Below are positions 23,797 to 32,830 of a stretch of DNA of 64,000 bases, in pieces (positions within the stretch are counted from its first letter, which is position 1; every line of letters begins with the position of its first letter). The stretch is from Sphingomonas folli (GTDB lineage: Bacteria; Pseudomonadota; Alphaproteobacteria; Sphingomonadales; Sphingomonadaceae), in contig NZ_JAHXZL010000006.1 of NCBI RefSeq assembly GCF_019429525.1, positions 124,001-188,000 on the forward strand, in the 5' to 3' direction. The translations under genes and the position numbers were made by a program. The notes under the pieces are model-generated. The model saw nothing but the letters and a program-made list of their open reading frames with translations, ran no database searches and was not told where the DNA came from.

Positions 23797-25980
23797 ATGA
23801 CGATCGTCTACCTTGCCATCGTCTGCGGCCTGGTGGCCGTACTCTATGGCTTCGTCACCAGCCGCCAGGTGCTCGCCGCGTCGCCCGGCAACGAGCGGAT
23901 GCAGGATATCGCCAGCGCGATCCAGGAGGGGGCCAAGGCCTATCTCGGGCGCCAATACACCACCATCGCCGTGGTCGGCGCGATCGTCGCGGTCGTGCTC
24001 GCGGTCACGCTCGGCCTGCTGTCGACGGTCGGCTTCGTCATCGGCGCGCTCCTGTCCGGCCTCGCGGGCTTCGTCGGCATGACGATCTCCGTGCGCGCCA
24101 ACGTCCGCACCGCCGAGGCGGCGCGCCACACGCTCCAGCGCGGGCTGACGATGGCGTTCCGCTCGGGCGCGGTGACGGGGATGCTCGTCGCCGGGCTGGG
24201 GCTGCTCGCGATCGCCTTGTTCTTCTGGTATCTCACCGGGCCGGCGGGGCTGCTGCCCAACGACCGCGCGATCGTCGAGGCGCTCACCGCGCTGGCGTTC
24301 GGCGCCTCGCTGATCTCGATCTTCGCGCGGCTGGGCGGGGGCATCTTCACCAAGGCGGCCGACGTCGGCGCCGACCTGGTCGGCAAGGTCGAGGCCGGCA
24401 TCCCCGAGGACGATCCGCGCAACCCCGCGGTGATCGCGGACAATGTCGGCGACAACGTCGGCGACTGCGCCGGCATGGCGGCCGACCTGTTCGAGACCTA
24501 TGTCGTCACGCTCGGCGTCACGATGGTGTCGATCGCGCTGCTGATCCAGGCCGACGCGGCCGAGCTGATGCGGCTGATGAGCCTGCCGCTCGCGGTCGGC
24601 GGCGTGTGCATCCTCACCTCGATCATCGGCACCTACATGGTGCGGCTCGGCGGCGGCTCGATCATGGGCGCGCTCTACAAGGGCTTCTGGACCGCGGCGC
24701 TGCTGTCGATCCCCGCCATCTGGGTGGTGACGCAGTGGACGCTCGGCGACATGCACCGCGTGATCGGCGGCGCGGGCTTCCTCGACGCCGGCGGCGGCGC
24801 GGTGCCCGACGCCGGCGCCACCACCCAGGCGGCGAGCGGCGTGGCGGGCGTGCCCGCGGCCAGCGCCTTCACCGGCTACGACCTGTTCTTCTCGATGCTG
24901 ATCGGGCTGGCGGTGACCGGGCTGATCGTGTGGATCACCGAATATTACACCGGCACCAACTATCGCCCGGTCAAGTCGATCGCCAAGGCGAGCGAGACAG
25001 GCCACGGCACCAACGTGATCCAGGGCCTGGCGATCAGCCTGGAAGCCACCGCGCTGCCGACGCTGGTGATCGTGGTCGCGGTGGTCGCGGCCTATAAGCT
25101 CGCCGGGATCATCGGCATCGCCTTCGCCGCGACCGCGATGCTGTCGCAGGCGGGCATGGTGGTGGCGCTCGACGCCTACGGCCCGGTGACCGACAATGCC
25201 GGCGGTATCGCCGAGATGGCGGGGCTGGAGGACGAGGTGCGCGAGCGCACCGACGCGCTCGACGCGGTGGGCAACACCACCAAGGCGGTGACCAAGGGCT
25301 ATGCGATCGGCTCGGCGGGGCTCGCCGCGCTCGTGCTGTTCGGCGCGTACACCACCGACCTGCAGACCTATTTCCCCGACCTGTCGGTCAACTTCTCGCT
25401 CAGCAACCCCTATGTGATCGTCGGGCTGCTGCTCGGCGCACTGCTACCCTATCTGTTCGGCGCGTTCGGGATGACCGCGGTGGGGCGCGCGGCGGGCGCG
25501 GTGGTCGAGGAGGTGCGCCAGCAGTTCCGCGACAATCCCGGCATCATGGCGGGGACGAGCCGGCCCAATTACGGCCGCACCGTCGACCTCGTCACGCGCG
25601 CCGCGATCCGCGAGATGATCGTGCCCTCGCTGCTGCCGGTGCTGTCGCCGATCGCGCTCTATTTCATCGTCACCGCGGTCGACGGCCAGGCGAGCGGGTT
25701 CGCGGCGCTGGGCGCGATGCTGCTCGGCGTGATCGTCTCGGGGCTGTTCGTCGCGCTGTCGATGACCTCGGGCGGGGGCGCCTGGGACAATGCCAAGAAG
25801 TACATCGAGGACGGCAATCACGGCGGCAAGGGTTCCGAGGCGCACAAGGCCGCGGTGACCGGCGACACGGTCGGCGACCCGTACAAGGACACCGCCGGGC
25901 CGGCGGTGAACCCGATGATCAAGATCACCAACATCGTCGCGCTGCTGCTGCTCGCCGCGCTGGCCGGGGGCGGCGGCTGA
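23797..25980 (+). CDS. hppA: potassium-insensitive proton-pumping pyrophosphatase
   Basis: A 727-residue membrane pyrophosphatase with about 16 helices that couples pyrophosphate hydrolysis to proton export. The active-site region is [13 protein letters not shown] followed by the Asp-rich [18 protein letters not shown]. In [11 protein letters not shown] the lysine and the following threonine occupy the two positions that distinguish potassium-independent enzymes, whereas potassium-dependent ones have alanine first. An Ala/Gly-rich insert near residues 330-350 is less conserved. GGAGGG and GTGAGG lie upstream. It is the last gene before palindromic copy C. Confidence 0.96.
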   Translation: MTIVYLAIVCGLVAVLYGFVTSRQVLAASPGNERMQDIASAIQEGAKAYLGRQYTTIAVVGAIVAVVLAVTLGLLSTVGFVIGALLSGLAGFVGMTISVRANVRTAEAARHTLQRGLTMAFRSGAVTGMLVAGLGLLAIALFFWYLTGPAGLLPNDRAIVEALTALAFGASLISIFARLGGGIFTKAADVGADLVGKVEAGIPEDDPRNPAVIADNVGDNVGDCAGMAADLFETYVVTLGVTMVSIALLIQADAAELMRLMSLPLAVGGVCILTSIIGTYMVRLGGGSIMGALYKGFWTAALLSIPAIWVVTQWTLGDMHRVIGGAGFLDAGGGAVPDAGATTQAASGVAGVPAASAFTGYDLFFSMLIGLAVTGLIVWITEYYTGTNYRPVKSIAKASETGHGTNVIQGLAISLEATALPTLVIVVAVVAAYKLAGIIGIAFAATAMLSQAGMVVALDAYGPVTDNAGGIAEMAGLEDEVRERTDALDAVGNTTKAVTKGYAIGSAGLAALVLFGAYTTDLQTYFPDLSVNFSLSNPYVIVGLLLGALLPYLFGAFGMTAVGRAAGAVVEEVRQQFRDNPGIMAGTSRPNYGRTVDLVTRAAIREMIVPSLLPVLSPIALYFIVTAVDGQASGFAALGAMLLGVIVSGLFVALSMTSGGGAWDNAKKYIEDGNHGGKGSEAHKAAVTGDTVGDPYKDTAGPAVNPMIKITNIVALLLLAALAGGGG

Positions 25981-25985
25981 GGGCA

Positions 25986-26124
25986 GATCCTCCCCGCTCG
26001 CGGGGAGGGGGACCGCGCCCGAAGGCGTGGTGGAGGGGGGCGTCCGCAGGCGCTGCGCTACGTGGGGAATCCCTCCACCACCGCGCTACGCGCGGCGGTC
26101 CCCCTCCCCGTGCCGGGGAGGATC
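25986..26124. repeat. family 1 palindromic element, copy C
   Basis: A complete unit bounded by GATCCTCCCC and GGGGAGGATC, with inner junctions GGTGGAGGGG and CCCTCCACCACC. It begins six bases after the hppA stop and may serve as its terminator. The 268-base gap up to the methyltransferase gene holds nothing else recognised. Confidence 0.85.
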
Positions 26125-26248
26125 TTCCACCCGATCAACCCAAATTAATCCACATCGGGCCTTCCTTCCCCCGCGCCCCGCCGCCCCAGTCCATTCCGGA
26201 CGAACCAGCTCGTGACGCCGGCGTGACAACCGCGCTCCGCTCGCGCGC

Positions 26249-27688
26249 ATGGGCACGAACCAACCGACGAACCACCTCTACTACGGCGACAATCTCGACG
26301 TGCTGCGGCGCGAGATCGCGGACGCCAGCGTCGACCTGATCTATCTCGACCCGCCGTTCAACTCGAACGCCAGCTACAATGTCCTCTTCCGCGCGCCCGA
26401 CGGCGCGGGCACCGCGGCGCAGGTCGAGGCCTTCCACGACAGCTGGCACTGGAACGACGCCGCGGCGGACGCCTTCGACCAGGTCGCGCGGAGCGGCCAT
26501 GCGAGCGCCTTCCAGCTGCTCGACTCGCTGCGCCGCTTCCTCGGCGAGAACGACATGCTCGCCTATCTCGCGATGATGACGATCCGGCTGATCGAGCTGC
26601 GCCGCGTGCTGAAGGACAGCGGCAGCCTCTATCTCCACTGTGACCCCACCGCGGGCCATTACCTCAAGCTGCTGCTCGATGGCGTGTTCGCGCCGCACGC
26701 TTTCCGCCGCGAGATCGTGTGGCGCTCGGGCTGGGTGAGCGGCTTCAAGACGCGCACCGCCAACTGGGTGCGCAACCACGACACGATCTTCTATTATGTC
26801 CGCGATCCCGCGGGCGACTGGACCTTCAACAAGCAATATGTCGCCCACGCCCCGGGATATGAGCGGCGCGGCGGCGGCGGCAACCCGCTCGGCAAGCCGC
26901 TCGACGACGTGTGGGACGATCCCGCGCTCTACTCGCCCAACATCAAGTCCTTCTCCGCCGAGAAACTGGGCTATCCGACGCAGAAGCCGGTGGCGCTGCT
27001 GGAGCGGATCATCGCCGCCTCGTCGCGGCCCGGCGACCTGGTGCTCGACCCGTTCTGCGGCTGCGGCACCGCCGTCCACGCCGCGCAGAAGCTGGAGCGG
27101 CGCTGGACCGGGATCGACGTGACCCATCTCGCCATCGCGCTGATCGAGAAGCGGCTGCACGCCGCCTTCCCCGAGGCGCGCTTCACCGTCGAGGGCACGC
27201 CGCGCGACCTCGCCTCGGCCGAGGACCTGGCGCGGCGCGACCGCTACCAATATCAATGGTGGGTGGTGTTCCTGATCGGCGCGATGCCGCAGGGCGGGCG
27301 GCGCAGGGGCGCCGACGGCGGGGTCGACGGGCTGCTCTACTGCCGCCCCGACGGGCGCACCGTCGAGCGCGCCCTGGTCTCGGTGAAGAGCGGCGAGCAG
27401 GTCGGCGTGGCGATGGTGCGCGAGCTCCACTCGGCGATGGTGCGCGACCGCGCGGTCGCGGGCGTGTTCGTGACGCGCGCCGCGCCGACCGAGCCGATGA
27501 TCCGCGAGGCCGCCGCGGTGGGCCGCTTCGCCAGCAGCGCGACCGGGCGCAGCTACGCGCGGTTGCAGATCCTGACGCTCGCCGAGCTGATGGCGGGCAA
27601 GCGCCCCGACCTGCCGCACGTCGACCCCGACGCCGCCTTCCGCCAGGCCGCGCGCGAGGCGCGCGGCGGCCAGGGCTCGCTGCTGTAG
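26249..27688 (+). CDS. DNA methyltransferase fused to an Mrr-like nuclease domain
   Basis: A 479-residue protein. The first 315 residues are a class beta DNA (adenine-N6 or cytosine-N4) methyltransferase: catalytic motif IV DPPF at 34-37 comes before SAM motif I LDPFCGCGT at 266-274, with the target-recognition region between. The C-terminal part (about 330-460) has GVDG at 358-361 and VSVKSG at 377-382, then GVFVTRAAPTEPM, the layout of the Mrr-type PD-(D/E)xK nuclease domain seen in similar fusions. No separate restriction gene is nearby. Its target site is unknown, and whether the nuclease part cleaves is unproven. Confidence 0.85.
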   Translation: MGTNQPTNHLYYGDNLDVLRREIADASVDLIYLDPPFNSNASYNVLFRAPDGAGTAAQVEAFHDSWHWNDAAADAFDQVARSGHASAFQLLDSLRRFLGENDMLAYLAMMTIRLIELRRVLKDSGSLYLHCDPTAGHYLKLLLDGVFAPHAFRREIVWRSGWVSGFKTRTANWVRNHDTIFYYVRDPAGDWTFNKQYVAHAPGYERRGGGGNPLGKPLDDVWDDPALYSPNIKSFSAEKLGYPTQKPVALLERIIAASSRPGDLVLDPFCGCGTAVHAAQKLERRWTGIDVTHLAIALIEKRLHAAFPEARFTVEGTPRDLASAEDLARRDRYQYQWWVVFLIGAMPQGGRRRGADGGVDGLLYCRPDGRTVERALVSVKSGEQVGVAMVRELHSAMVRDRAVAGVFVTRAAPTEPMIREAAAVGRFASSATGRSYARLQILTLAELMAGKRPDLPHVDPDAAFRQAAREARGGQGSLL

Positions 27689-27757
27689 GGGAACGGCCTG
27701 CGGGAGGGATGGCGGGGAAGGTGGGAAGGCAAGGGTCCCATCCCGTCCGAGCGGCCC

Positions 27758-27838
27758 CGTGCTCCCGCGCAGGCGGGACCCCAGCGCCACAGGCGGCGAC
27801 CTTGGTGGTCCTGGGCTCCGGCGTTCGCCGGAGCACGC
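27758..27838. repeat. family 2 variant (GCTCCC type) palindromic element
   Basis: GTGCTCCCGCGCAGGCGGGA with CCCAG on the left, and CTGGGCTCCGGCGTTCGCCGG on the right, form an inverted pair of about 80 bases. Each arm has its own small hairpin. It lies in the 392-base gap after the methyltransferase gene. A further simple hairpin (CGCCCCGGCG-TCCGCCGGGGCG) is at 27941-27962; the rest of the gap shows no gene. Confidence 0.65.
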
Positions 27839-27940
27839 TGATGGTTCAGATGAGGTGGATCAGACTGTAACGCGGCCGCTGTTCACTATCCTGCGACGCG
27901 GCGAGCTGCCGCGAGATGCGTTCGAGATTTGCCCACATAC

Positions 27941-27962
27941 CGCCCCGGCGTCCGCCGGGGCG
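27941..27962. repeat. short GC hairpin
   Basis: CGCCCCGGCG and CGCCGGGGCG are near-perfect complements around a TC centre. It is an isolated palindrome in a gene-free stretch; no T run follows, so it is not an obvious intrinsic terminator. Confidence 0.5.
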
Positions 27963-28080
27963 GTCCGTCATCTCGATGTCAGGCGTCGCGAGGGCGGGAC
28001 GTCAGAGCTAGGAGGGCGGCGACCGGCGGCACGCGCGACGCCCAGCCTGACACGGAGCACGAGCGGTATCGACGACCACG

Positions 28081-28620
28081 TCACCGCTCCGACCGTCCAC
28101 CGCTATGCCGCCCGTCCGCCAGCGCGCGCAGCTCGGCGCGCTGGGTCGGCGTCAGCAGCGCGAGCGGCACGAAGGGCGGCACCCCGCCGCCACGCCGGCG
28201 GAACAGCAGCAGCGCGCCCTGCTCCACGGCAGCCACTTCGCCCCAGCCGAGCCGCAGCGTGCCGCGCGACGAGGCCAGCACGAGCCCACTCTCGCACCAG
28301 ACCAGCGTGGTGAGCAGCGCTGTCGGGGGCTGGCGCGCGAAGCGGCGACGGACCCGCCGCACCAGCCGGCGGCGTGCCGCGAGCGGGACCAGCAGCGTCG
28401 CGACGGTCCAGCCGAGCGCGACGAGCACCAGCGCCGTCGCGATCGCGCCGCGCTCGCCCGCGCCGCCCGGCCCGAGATCGCCGCGTTCGAGCGCGACGGT
28501 GAGCGCGAGCCAGGGCAGCGCGATCAAGGCCGCCCCGCGCCACTGCCCGCGCGGCGCCGCGCCCGCGCGCGCCGCCGCCAGCAGGTCCTCGTAGCGCAGC
28601 GTGAAGGTAGTAGCCCCCAT
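28081..28620 (-). CDS. YcxB-like membrane protein
   Basis: A 179-residue protein with two hydrophobic segments (about residues 30-46 and 60-82) and a C-terminal domain that carries the YcxB-like elements: LVWCESGLVLASSRGTLRLGWGEVAAVEQG, ending with FVPLALLTPTQRAELRAL. YcxB proteins are small membrane-anchored proteins of unknown function. It is divergent from the infA operon across about 180 bases. Confidence 0.72.
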   Translation of the reverse strand: MGATTFTLRYEDLLAAARAGAAPRGQWRGAALIALPWLALTVALERGDLGPGGAGERGAIATALVLVALGWTVATLLVPLAARRRLVRRVRRRFARQPPTALLTTLVWCESGLVLASSRGTLRLGWGEVAAVEQGALLLFRRRGGGVPPFVPLALLTPTQRAELRALADGRHSGGRSER

Positions 28621-28798
28621 GCGCCAATATAGACGGCCGGATAGACGCCGCGCCGTGCCGGCTTGCCGAACCCCGCCGCGATGTCCATATACGGGGCGCG
28701 CCGCAGCCCGAGGGTCGCCGCGCGATCCACGCGCTCGCCTTTCCTTTCTCCGCCGTCTCGGCTAAGGGCGCGCGCACTCAGCGCGAAAGAGACACCGT

Positions 28799-29044
28799 TT
28801 GGCGAAAGAAGAACTCCTCGAGATGCGCGGGCAGGTGGTGGAGCTGCTGCCCAACGCGATGTTCCGCGTCCGGCTCGAGAACGACCATGAGATCCTCGGC
28901 CACACCGCGGGCAAGATGCGCAAGAACCGCATCCGCGTCCTCGTCGGCGACGAGGTGCTGGTCGAGCTGACCCCGTACGACCTCACCAAGGGTCGCATCA
29001 CCTATCGCTTCATGCCCGGCCGCGGCGGCCCCGGCCCGTCCTGA
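28799..29044 (+). CDS. infA: translation initiation factor IF-1
   Basis: IF-1 binds the ribosomal A site during initiation. The 81-residue OB-fold product is almost canonical: [38 protein letters not shown] and [12 protein letters not shown]. The start is TTG, giving MAKEELLEM; the only alternative ATG downstream would cut the conserved first strand. It heads an infA-maf-rng-yacG cluster typical of alphaproteobacteria. Confidence 0.97.
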   Translation: MAKEELLEMRGQVVELLPNAMFRVRLENDHEILGHTAGKMRKNRIRVLVGDEVLVELTPYDLTKGRITYRFMPGRGGPGPS

Positions 29045-29088
29045 GCCGCGCGCCGGACGAGCCCCACCATGACGCCGACGGTCACCGC

Positions 29089-29679
29089 GTGACGCCGCCC
29101 GACGGCGCCGCGCCGCTGGTGCTCGCCTCCTCCTCGCCGCGCCGCCGCGACCTGCTCGCGCGGCTCGGCGTGGTGCCCGCGCGGACCGACTCGCCCGACA
29201 TCGACGAGACGCCGCGCGCGCGCGAGCTGCCGCGCGCCTATGCTTCGCGCCTCGCCGAGGAGAAAGCGCGCGCGGTGGCACGCGGCGCGGGCGAGGCGGT
29301 GCTCGCGGGCGACACCACGATCGCGCTCGGCCGTCGCATCCTGCCCCCCGCCACCGACCAGGACGTGCAGCGCACGCTGCTCCGGCTGCTCGCCGGCCGG
29401 CGACATCACGCGCTGTCCGCGGTGTGCGTGATCGCGCCCGACGGCCGCGCGCGCACCCGGCTGGCCGACACGGTCGTCGCGTTCAAGCCGCTGTCCGAGG
29501 CGGAGATCGACGCCTATGTCGCGTGCGGCGAGGGGCTCGGCAAGGCGGGCGGCTATGCTATCCAGGGCCGCGCCGAGGCGTTCGTGCGCTTCCTCGCCGG
29601 CAGCCACTCGGGGGTGATCGGCCTGCCGCTGTTCGAGACCCGCGCGCTGCTCGCCGCGGCGGGGGTCCTGCTTGGCTGA
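29089..29679 (+). CDS. maf: Maf-family nucleotide pyrophosphatase
   Basis: A 196-residue Maf/Ham1-type nucleoside-triphosphate pyrophosphatase that hydrolyses noncanonical or methylated nucleotides. The signature LVLASSSPRRRDLLARLG is near the N-terminus, with the active-site region (EKARAVA, GDTTIALG) following. The GTG start at 29089 lies 44 bases after infA. The stop overlaps the TTG start of the RNase gene by eight bases. Confidence 0.94.
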   Translation: MTPPDGAAPLVLASSSPRRRDLLARLGVVPARTDSPDIDETPRARELPRAYASRLAEEKARAVARGAGEAVLAGDTTIALGRRILPPATDQDVQRTLLRLLAGRRHHALSAVCVIAPDGRARTRLADTVVAFKPLSEAEIDAYVACGEGLGKAGGYAIQGRAEAFVRFLAGSHSGVIGLPLFETRALLAAAGVLLG

Positions 29680-30595
29680 GTGGCTGTACGAGGAGGGGAT
29701 CGGCGAGGCACGCGCCGCGCTGGTCGAGGGCGAGCGACTCCTCGCCGCGCGGATCGAGCTGCCCGACGGCCTGCGCGTCGGCACGGTCGCCCCGGCGCGG
29801 CTGCGCGAGCGGCAGGTCGCGGTGCTCGACGATGGGCGCGAGCTGCTGCTCGACCGCGCGCCCGCGGGCGTGACGCTCGGCGCGCGGCTGGCAGTGGAAG
29901 TGACGCGCGAGGCGATCCCCGAACCCGGCCGCGCCAAGCGCGCGCGCGGCCGCGTCACTGACGCCGCACCCGCCGCGGGCGCGAGCCTGCGCGAGCGGAT
30001 CGCCGCCACCGGGCTGCCCGTGATCGCGCCGCGCGCGCACGAGGCCGACGTGCTCGAGGCGGCGGGCTGGTCCGAGGTGCTGGAGGAAGCGCGCACCGGC
30101 GAGATCGCCTTCGCCGGCGGCGCGCTGCGGATGTCGCCGACCCCGGCGATGACGCTGTTCGACGTCGACGGCGACGACGCGCCCGAGGCGCTCGCGCTGC
30201 GCGCCGCCACCGCGGTGGCGCGGGCGATCCGGCGCCACGGCATCGGCGGGTCGATCGGCGTCGACTTCCCCAGCGTCACCGGCAAGGCGGCGCGCCAGGC
30301 GGTCGCCGCCGCGCTCGACGCCGCGCTGCCGCCGCCGTTCGAGCGCACCGCGGTCAACGGCTTCGGCTTCCTCCAGATCGTCCGCCCGCGCCCGCGCGCG
30401 TCGCTGCCCGAGCGGCTGCGCGAGGATCCCGTCGGCGCCGAGGCGCGCGCCGCGCTGCGCCGGATCGAGCGCGAGCCGCCGGGCGCCTCGCCGCGCCACC
30501 GCCTGCCCGAGCCGGTGCGCGCGCGCGTGCTGGCGACCCCGGCGTGGCAGGAGGAGCTGCTGCGCCGCACCGGCCGGCTCCTTATCTTCGAGTGA
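29672..30595 (+). CDS. short RNase E/G-family ribonuclease
   Basis: A 307-residue RNase E/G-type protein, much shorter than RNase G (about 490 residues). The N-terminal part retains a reduced S1-like region. The two metal-binding aspartates of the DNase I-like catalytic core appear conserved in TLFDVDGDD and IGVDFPSV, but there is no CPxCxG zinc-link segment, so tetramer assembly as in RNase E is unlikely. It lies between maf and yacG, as in other alphaproteobacteria. TTG start overlaps maf; TGATG links it to yacG. Confidence 0.88.
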   Translation: MAEWLYEEGIGEARAALVEGERLLAARIELPDGLRVGTVAPARLRERQVAVLDDGRELLLDRAPAGVTLGARLAVEVTREAIPEPGRAKRARGRVTDAAPAAGASLRERIAATGLPVIAPRAHEADVLEAAGWSEVLEEARTGEIAFAGGALRMSPTPAMTLFDVDGDDAPEALALRAATAVARAIRRHGIGGSIGVDFPSVTGKAARQAVAAALDAALPPPFERTAVNGFGFLQIVRPRPRASLPERLREDPVGAEARAALRRIEREPPGASPRHRLPEPVRARVLATPAWQEELLRRTGRLLIFE

Positions 30596-30774
30596 TGACC
30601 CAGCCCTGCCCGATCTGCGCCGCCCCGGCGCACCCCGACCATGCCCCCTTCTGCAGCCGCGGCTGCAAGGACCGCGACCTGCTGCGCTGGCTCGGCGAGG
30701 GCTATCGCCTGCCCGGCCGGCCGATCGACGACGAGATGCTGGAGGGGCTGGACAAGCCGCGCGACACCGCCTAG
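30595..30774 (+). CDS. yacG: DNA gyrase inhibitor YacG
   Basis: A 59-residue zinc protein with the CPIC and CSRGCKDRDL pair of cysteine motifs that binds one zinc ion. YacG relatives bind GyrB and inhibit gyrase. The ATG shares its A with the TGA of the RNase gene, so it is translationally coupled; the longer in-frame start upstream lies inside that gene. tRNA-Phe follows 31 bases after the stop. Confidence 0.92.
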   Translation: MTQPCPICAAPAHPDHAPFCSRGCKDRDLLRWLGEGYRLPGRPIDDEMLEGLDKPRDTA

Positions 30775-30805
30775 GGACCGCGCCTCACCGCTCAGCGAGC
30801 GGTGC

Positions 30806-30881
30806 GCCCAAGTAGCTCAGTTGGTAGAGCATACGACTGAAAATCGTAGTGTCGGTGGTTCGATCCCGCCCTTGGGCACCA
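30806..30881 (+). tRNA. tRNA-Phe (GAA)
   Basis: A 76-base cloverleaf with a seven-pair acceptor stem (GCCCAAG with CTTGGGC), D-arm AGCTCAGTTGGTAGAGC, anticodon loop CTGAAAA with anticodon GAA, T-arm GGTTCGATCC, and an encoded ACCA end. It follows the yacG gene closely on the same strand. Confidence 0.98.
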
Positions 30882-31096
30882 TTTCCCCACAGCAGCAGGA
30901 CGCGTCGGGATCATGGCCGGGCGGATCGCGCCGCGGCCTGATACGGCGTCGGCGGCCGCCTCGACGCTGCTGCCAGACGTAGCGCGCCCCCCGACCGCGG
31001 CCCGCGCACGACCTCGCGCTGCGCGCTCGACGACATGCGATACCGCGCCGCACCGGCTCGTCGGAGCGGGTACGGCGCGGCGGTGATCGGCGGTGT

Positions 31097-31120
31097 GCGG
31101 GACGGGGAGCCCCGTCCCGC
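31097..31120 (-). terminator. hairpin downstream of the DUF1996 gene
   Basis: GCGGGACGGGG and CCCCGTCCCGC form a perfect 11-pair stem around two bases, 10 bases past the DUF1996 stop on the minus strand. There is no T run, so termination would be weak or assisted. The rest of 30882-31130 shows no gene. Confidence 0.5.
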
Positions 31121-31130
31121 ATGGTCCCGC

Positions 31131-32366
31131 TTACTTCGGCATGTCGACGAGACGCGGCGTGGCATTCCAGGTGAAGTCGTCGCGCATCTTCAGCTGCAGG
31201 CCGTTGCCGAGGTCGCCGCCCGAGCAGTTGAGCAGCTTGTTGATGCAGTTCTCGGTCCACATCTGCAGCACCTTGTCGTCCCAGGCGCCGATCCAGTCGG
31301 CGTGGAAGGTGCTGCCGGGGCGCTGCGTCGCCATGCCCGGCATGGAGTCCGAGGCGAGCGTCCAAGTGCTCTTGCCCTCGCTCCAGTCGCCCGAGGTGTC
31401 GAGGTCCTCGTCCACCGTGTACCAGGCGCCCAGCGTGAAGGTGGGCACGATATACGGGTGGGTCGCGGGGCATTTCAGGATGCCGTCCCAGCCGTAGCTC
31501 GGGAAAGCCATGTGGCTGCGGTGATCGCCGGAATTGAGCTGGCGCCCGTTCCAGCAGCTCGGCGCCTGGATCACCACGCCGATGCGGTTGCCCACCGGAC
31601 AGGCCTTGGCCGCGGCGACGAGATCCGGATAGTGGCCGGGCGTCGCGGTCGGGCCGTCGCAGTTGAAGTAGAAGTTGTTCTCGCTCTTGCCGGTGCTCAT
31701 GTTGTAGCCGAACACGAAGCGCAGGCCGCGCGGCATCTCGACGCAGGCCTTGCCCTCGATCCGGCACGCCGGGCTGCTCTCGGGAAGACGCTTGTAGTAG
31801 ATCGAGACGTAGTCAGGGCGGACGACCTTGCCCTTGCCGTTCAGCATCGCCGGGACCCAATAGGCCGAGCGGTTGAGCTTGTTGTTGCAAGTGCTGTCGC
31901 CGCTGAAACGAAGCTTACCATAATCGGAGTAAGCATTGGCGCCGGTGTTGCCGAAGAACTGGTGGAGGTGGGACTTGCCCGGCTGGCCCGGGAAGACGAT
32001 CGGATCGTCCTTGAGCACCTGACCTGGCATGCAGATGAAGCGGAACGCGCCGACCACGTCCGGCGCGCCCGACTGCGGGATCGCACCCGTTCCCCACGAC
32101 GGGACGAGCAGGTCGTCCGCCTTGAAGTTGCTCGCATAAGACGGCTGCTGCACGAGCCCGAACGGGCCGGTCTTGCGGATCGCGTCGACCGGGAGGCCGT
32201 CGGCGGCGAGCTTCACCACCTTGGCGGGCGTCGCCACCGTCGCGGCCGGCGCGGCGACCACCGTGACGAGGCTGGTGGCGGCTTGCGTGACGCTGGCGGT
32301 GTTCGTCGCCGCATACGCACTCGACGCGGCCACCAGGGCCCCGCCCACGATCCAGAGCTTCTTCAT
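31131..32366 (-). CDS. secreted DUF1996 protein
   Basis: A 411-residue protein with a Sec signal peptide (MKKLWIVGGALVAASSAYA). The mature part matches DUF1996, a secreted domain common in fungi and sparse in bacteria, with the segments GKSHLHQFFGNTGANAYSDY, the Trp/Tyr-rich YWVPAML, and NNFYFNCDG. Several cysteines in the last 250 residues probably form disulfides, and SHLHQFFG and GDHRSHMAFP contain histidines suited to metal binding. Fungal relatives are wall-associated; a polysaccharide role is only suggestive. The codon use is somewhat less GC-rich than its neighbours and the 5' region is clearly AT-richer. Confidence 0.85.
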   Translation of the reverse strand: MKKLWIVGGALVAASSAYAATNTASVTQAATSLVTVVAAPAATVATPAKVVKLAADGLPVDAIRKTGPFGLVQQPSYASNFKADDLLVPSWGTGAIPQSGAPDVVGAFRFICMPGQVLKDDPIVFPGQPGKSHLHQFFGNTGANAYSDYGKLRFSGDSTCNNKLNRSAYWVPAMLNGKGKVVRPDYVSIYYKRLPESSPACRIEGKACVEMPRGLRFVFGYNMSTGKSENNFYFNCDGPTATPGHYPDLVAAAKACPVGNRIGVVIQAPSCWNGRQLNSGDHRSHMAFPSYGWDGILKCPATHPYIVPTFTLGAWYTVDEDLDTSGDWSEGKSTWTLASDSMPGMATQRPGSTFHADWIGAWDDKVLQMWTENCINKLLNCSGGDLGNGLQLKMRDDFTWNATPRLVDMPK

Positions 32367-32444
32367 GCAACCCCCGAAGAGACAGACGTTGGGACGAAGT
32401 CACAGCGACGGACCAACCGATCGCCGACTTCGGACTACGCCTTC

Positions 32445-32567
32445 TTACTCCATCATTTCATTCGGATCGGTTAAGCCGGAAGGTTTCGAGACGTTAACCC
32501 ACGCACACCGTGAGATCATCTTCACGAATGCTTCATTCTCGTCCACGCACGTCGCGAAATACTGCAT
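32445..32567 (-). CDS. possible 40-residue ORF upstream of DUF1996
   Basis: A minus-strand ORF of 40 residues with balanced composition (Asp, Glu, Asn, Met and two Cys) in an AT-richer patch, on the same strand as and 78 bases upstream of the DUF1996 gene. No Shine-Dalgarno and no homology is recognised, so it may be chance. It is listed because the surrounding 464-base gap (32367-32830) has no other gene, and its base composition differs from the rest of the window. Confidence 0.2.
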   Translation of the reverse strand: MQYFATCVDENEAFVKMISRCAWVNVSKPSGLTDPNEMME

Positions 32568-32830
32568 GACCGCGTCGCCGCGGGCCCGGGAGCCGGGCGC
32601 GCGGCTCTGATCGTCGAGCCGACGCATTCGACGATCCTGGCCGCGCCTCCTCGATGGCACCGTCACGCGAACGGGAGCAGGCACGGGGATCGGGCGCCGG
32701 CGACGAAGCGCCGCCGCGTGGCGCGGTCATGACGATCGCGGCGACCTGCCTCGTCGCCCGGGAAGACGGCGTCGCGCCCCCGACGGCAGGCGTCGCGTCC
32801 GCGCCCGCGACACCGCGAGGAGGATACCGC

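Noticed and set aside
30806..32830. tRNA-Phe as an integration site for a mobile island
   Set aside because: No integrase, direct repeat of the tRNA 3' end or phage gene was seen to the right of it.
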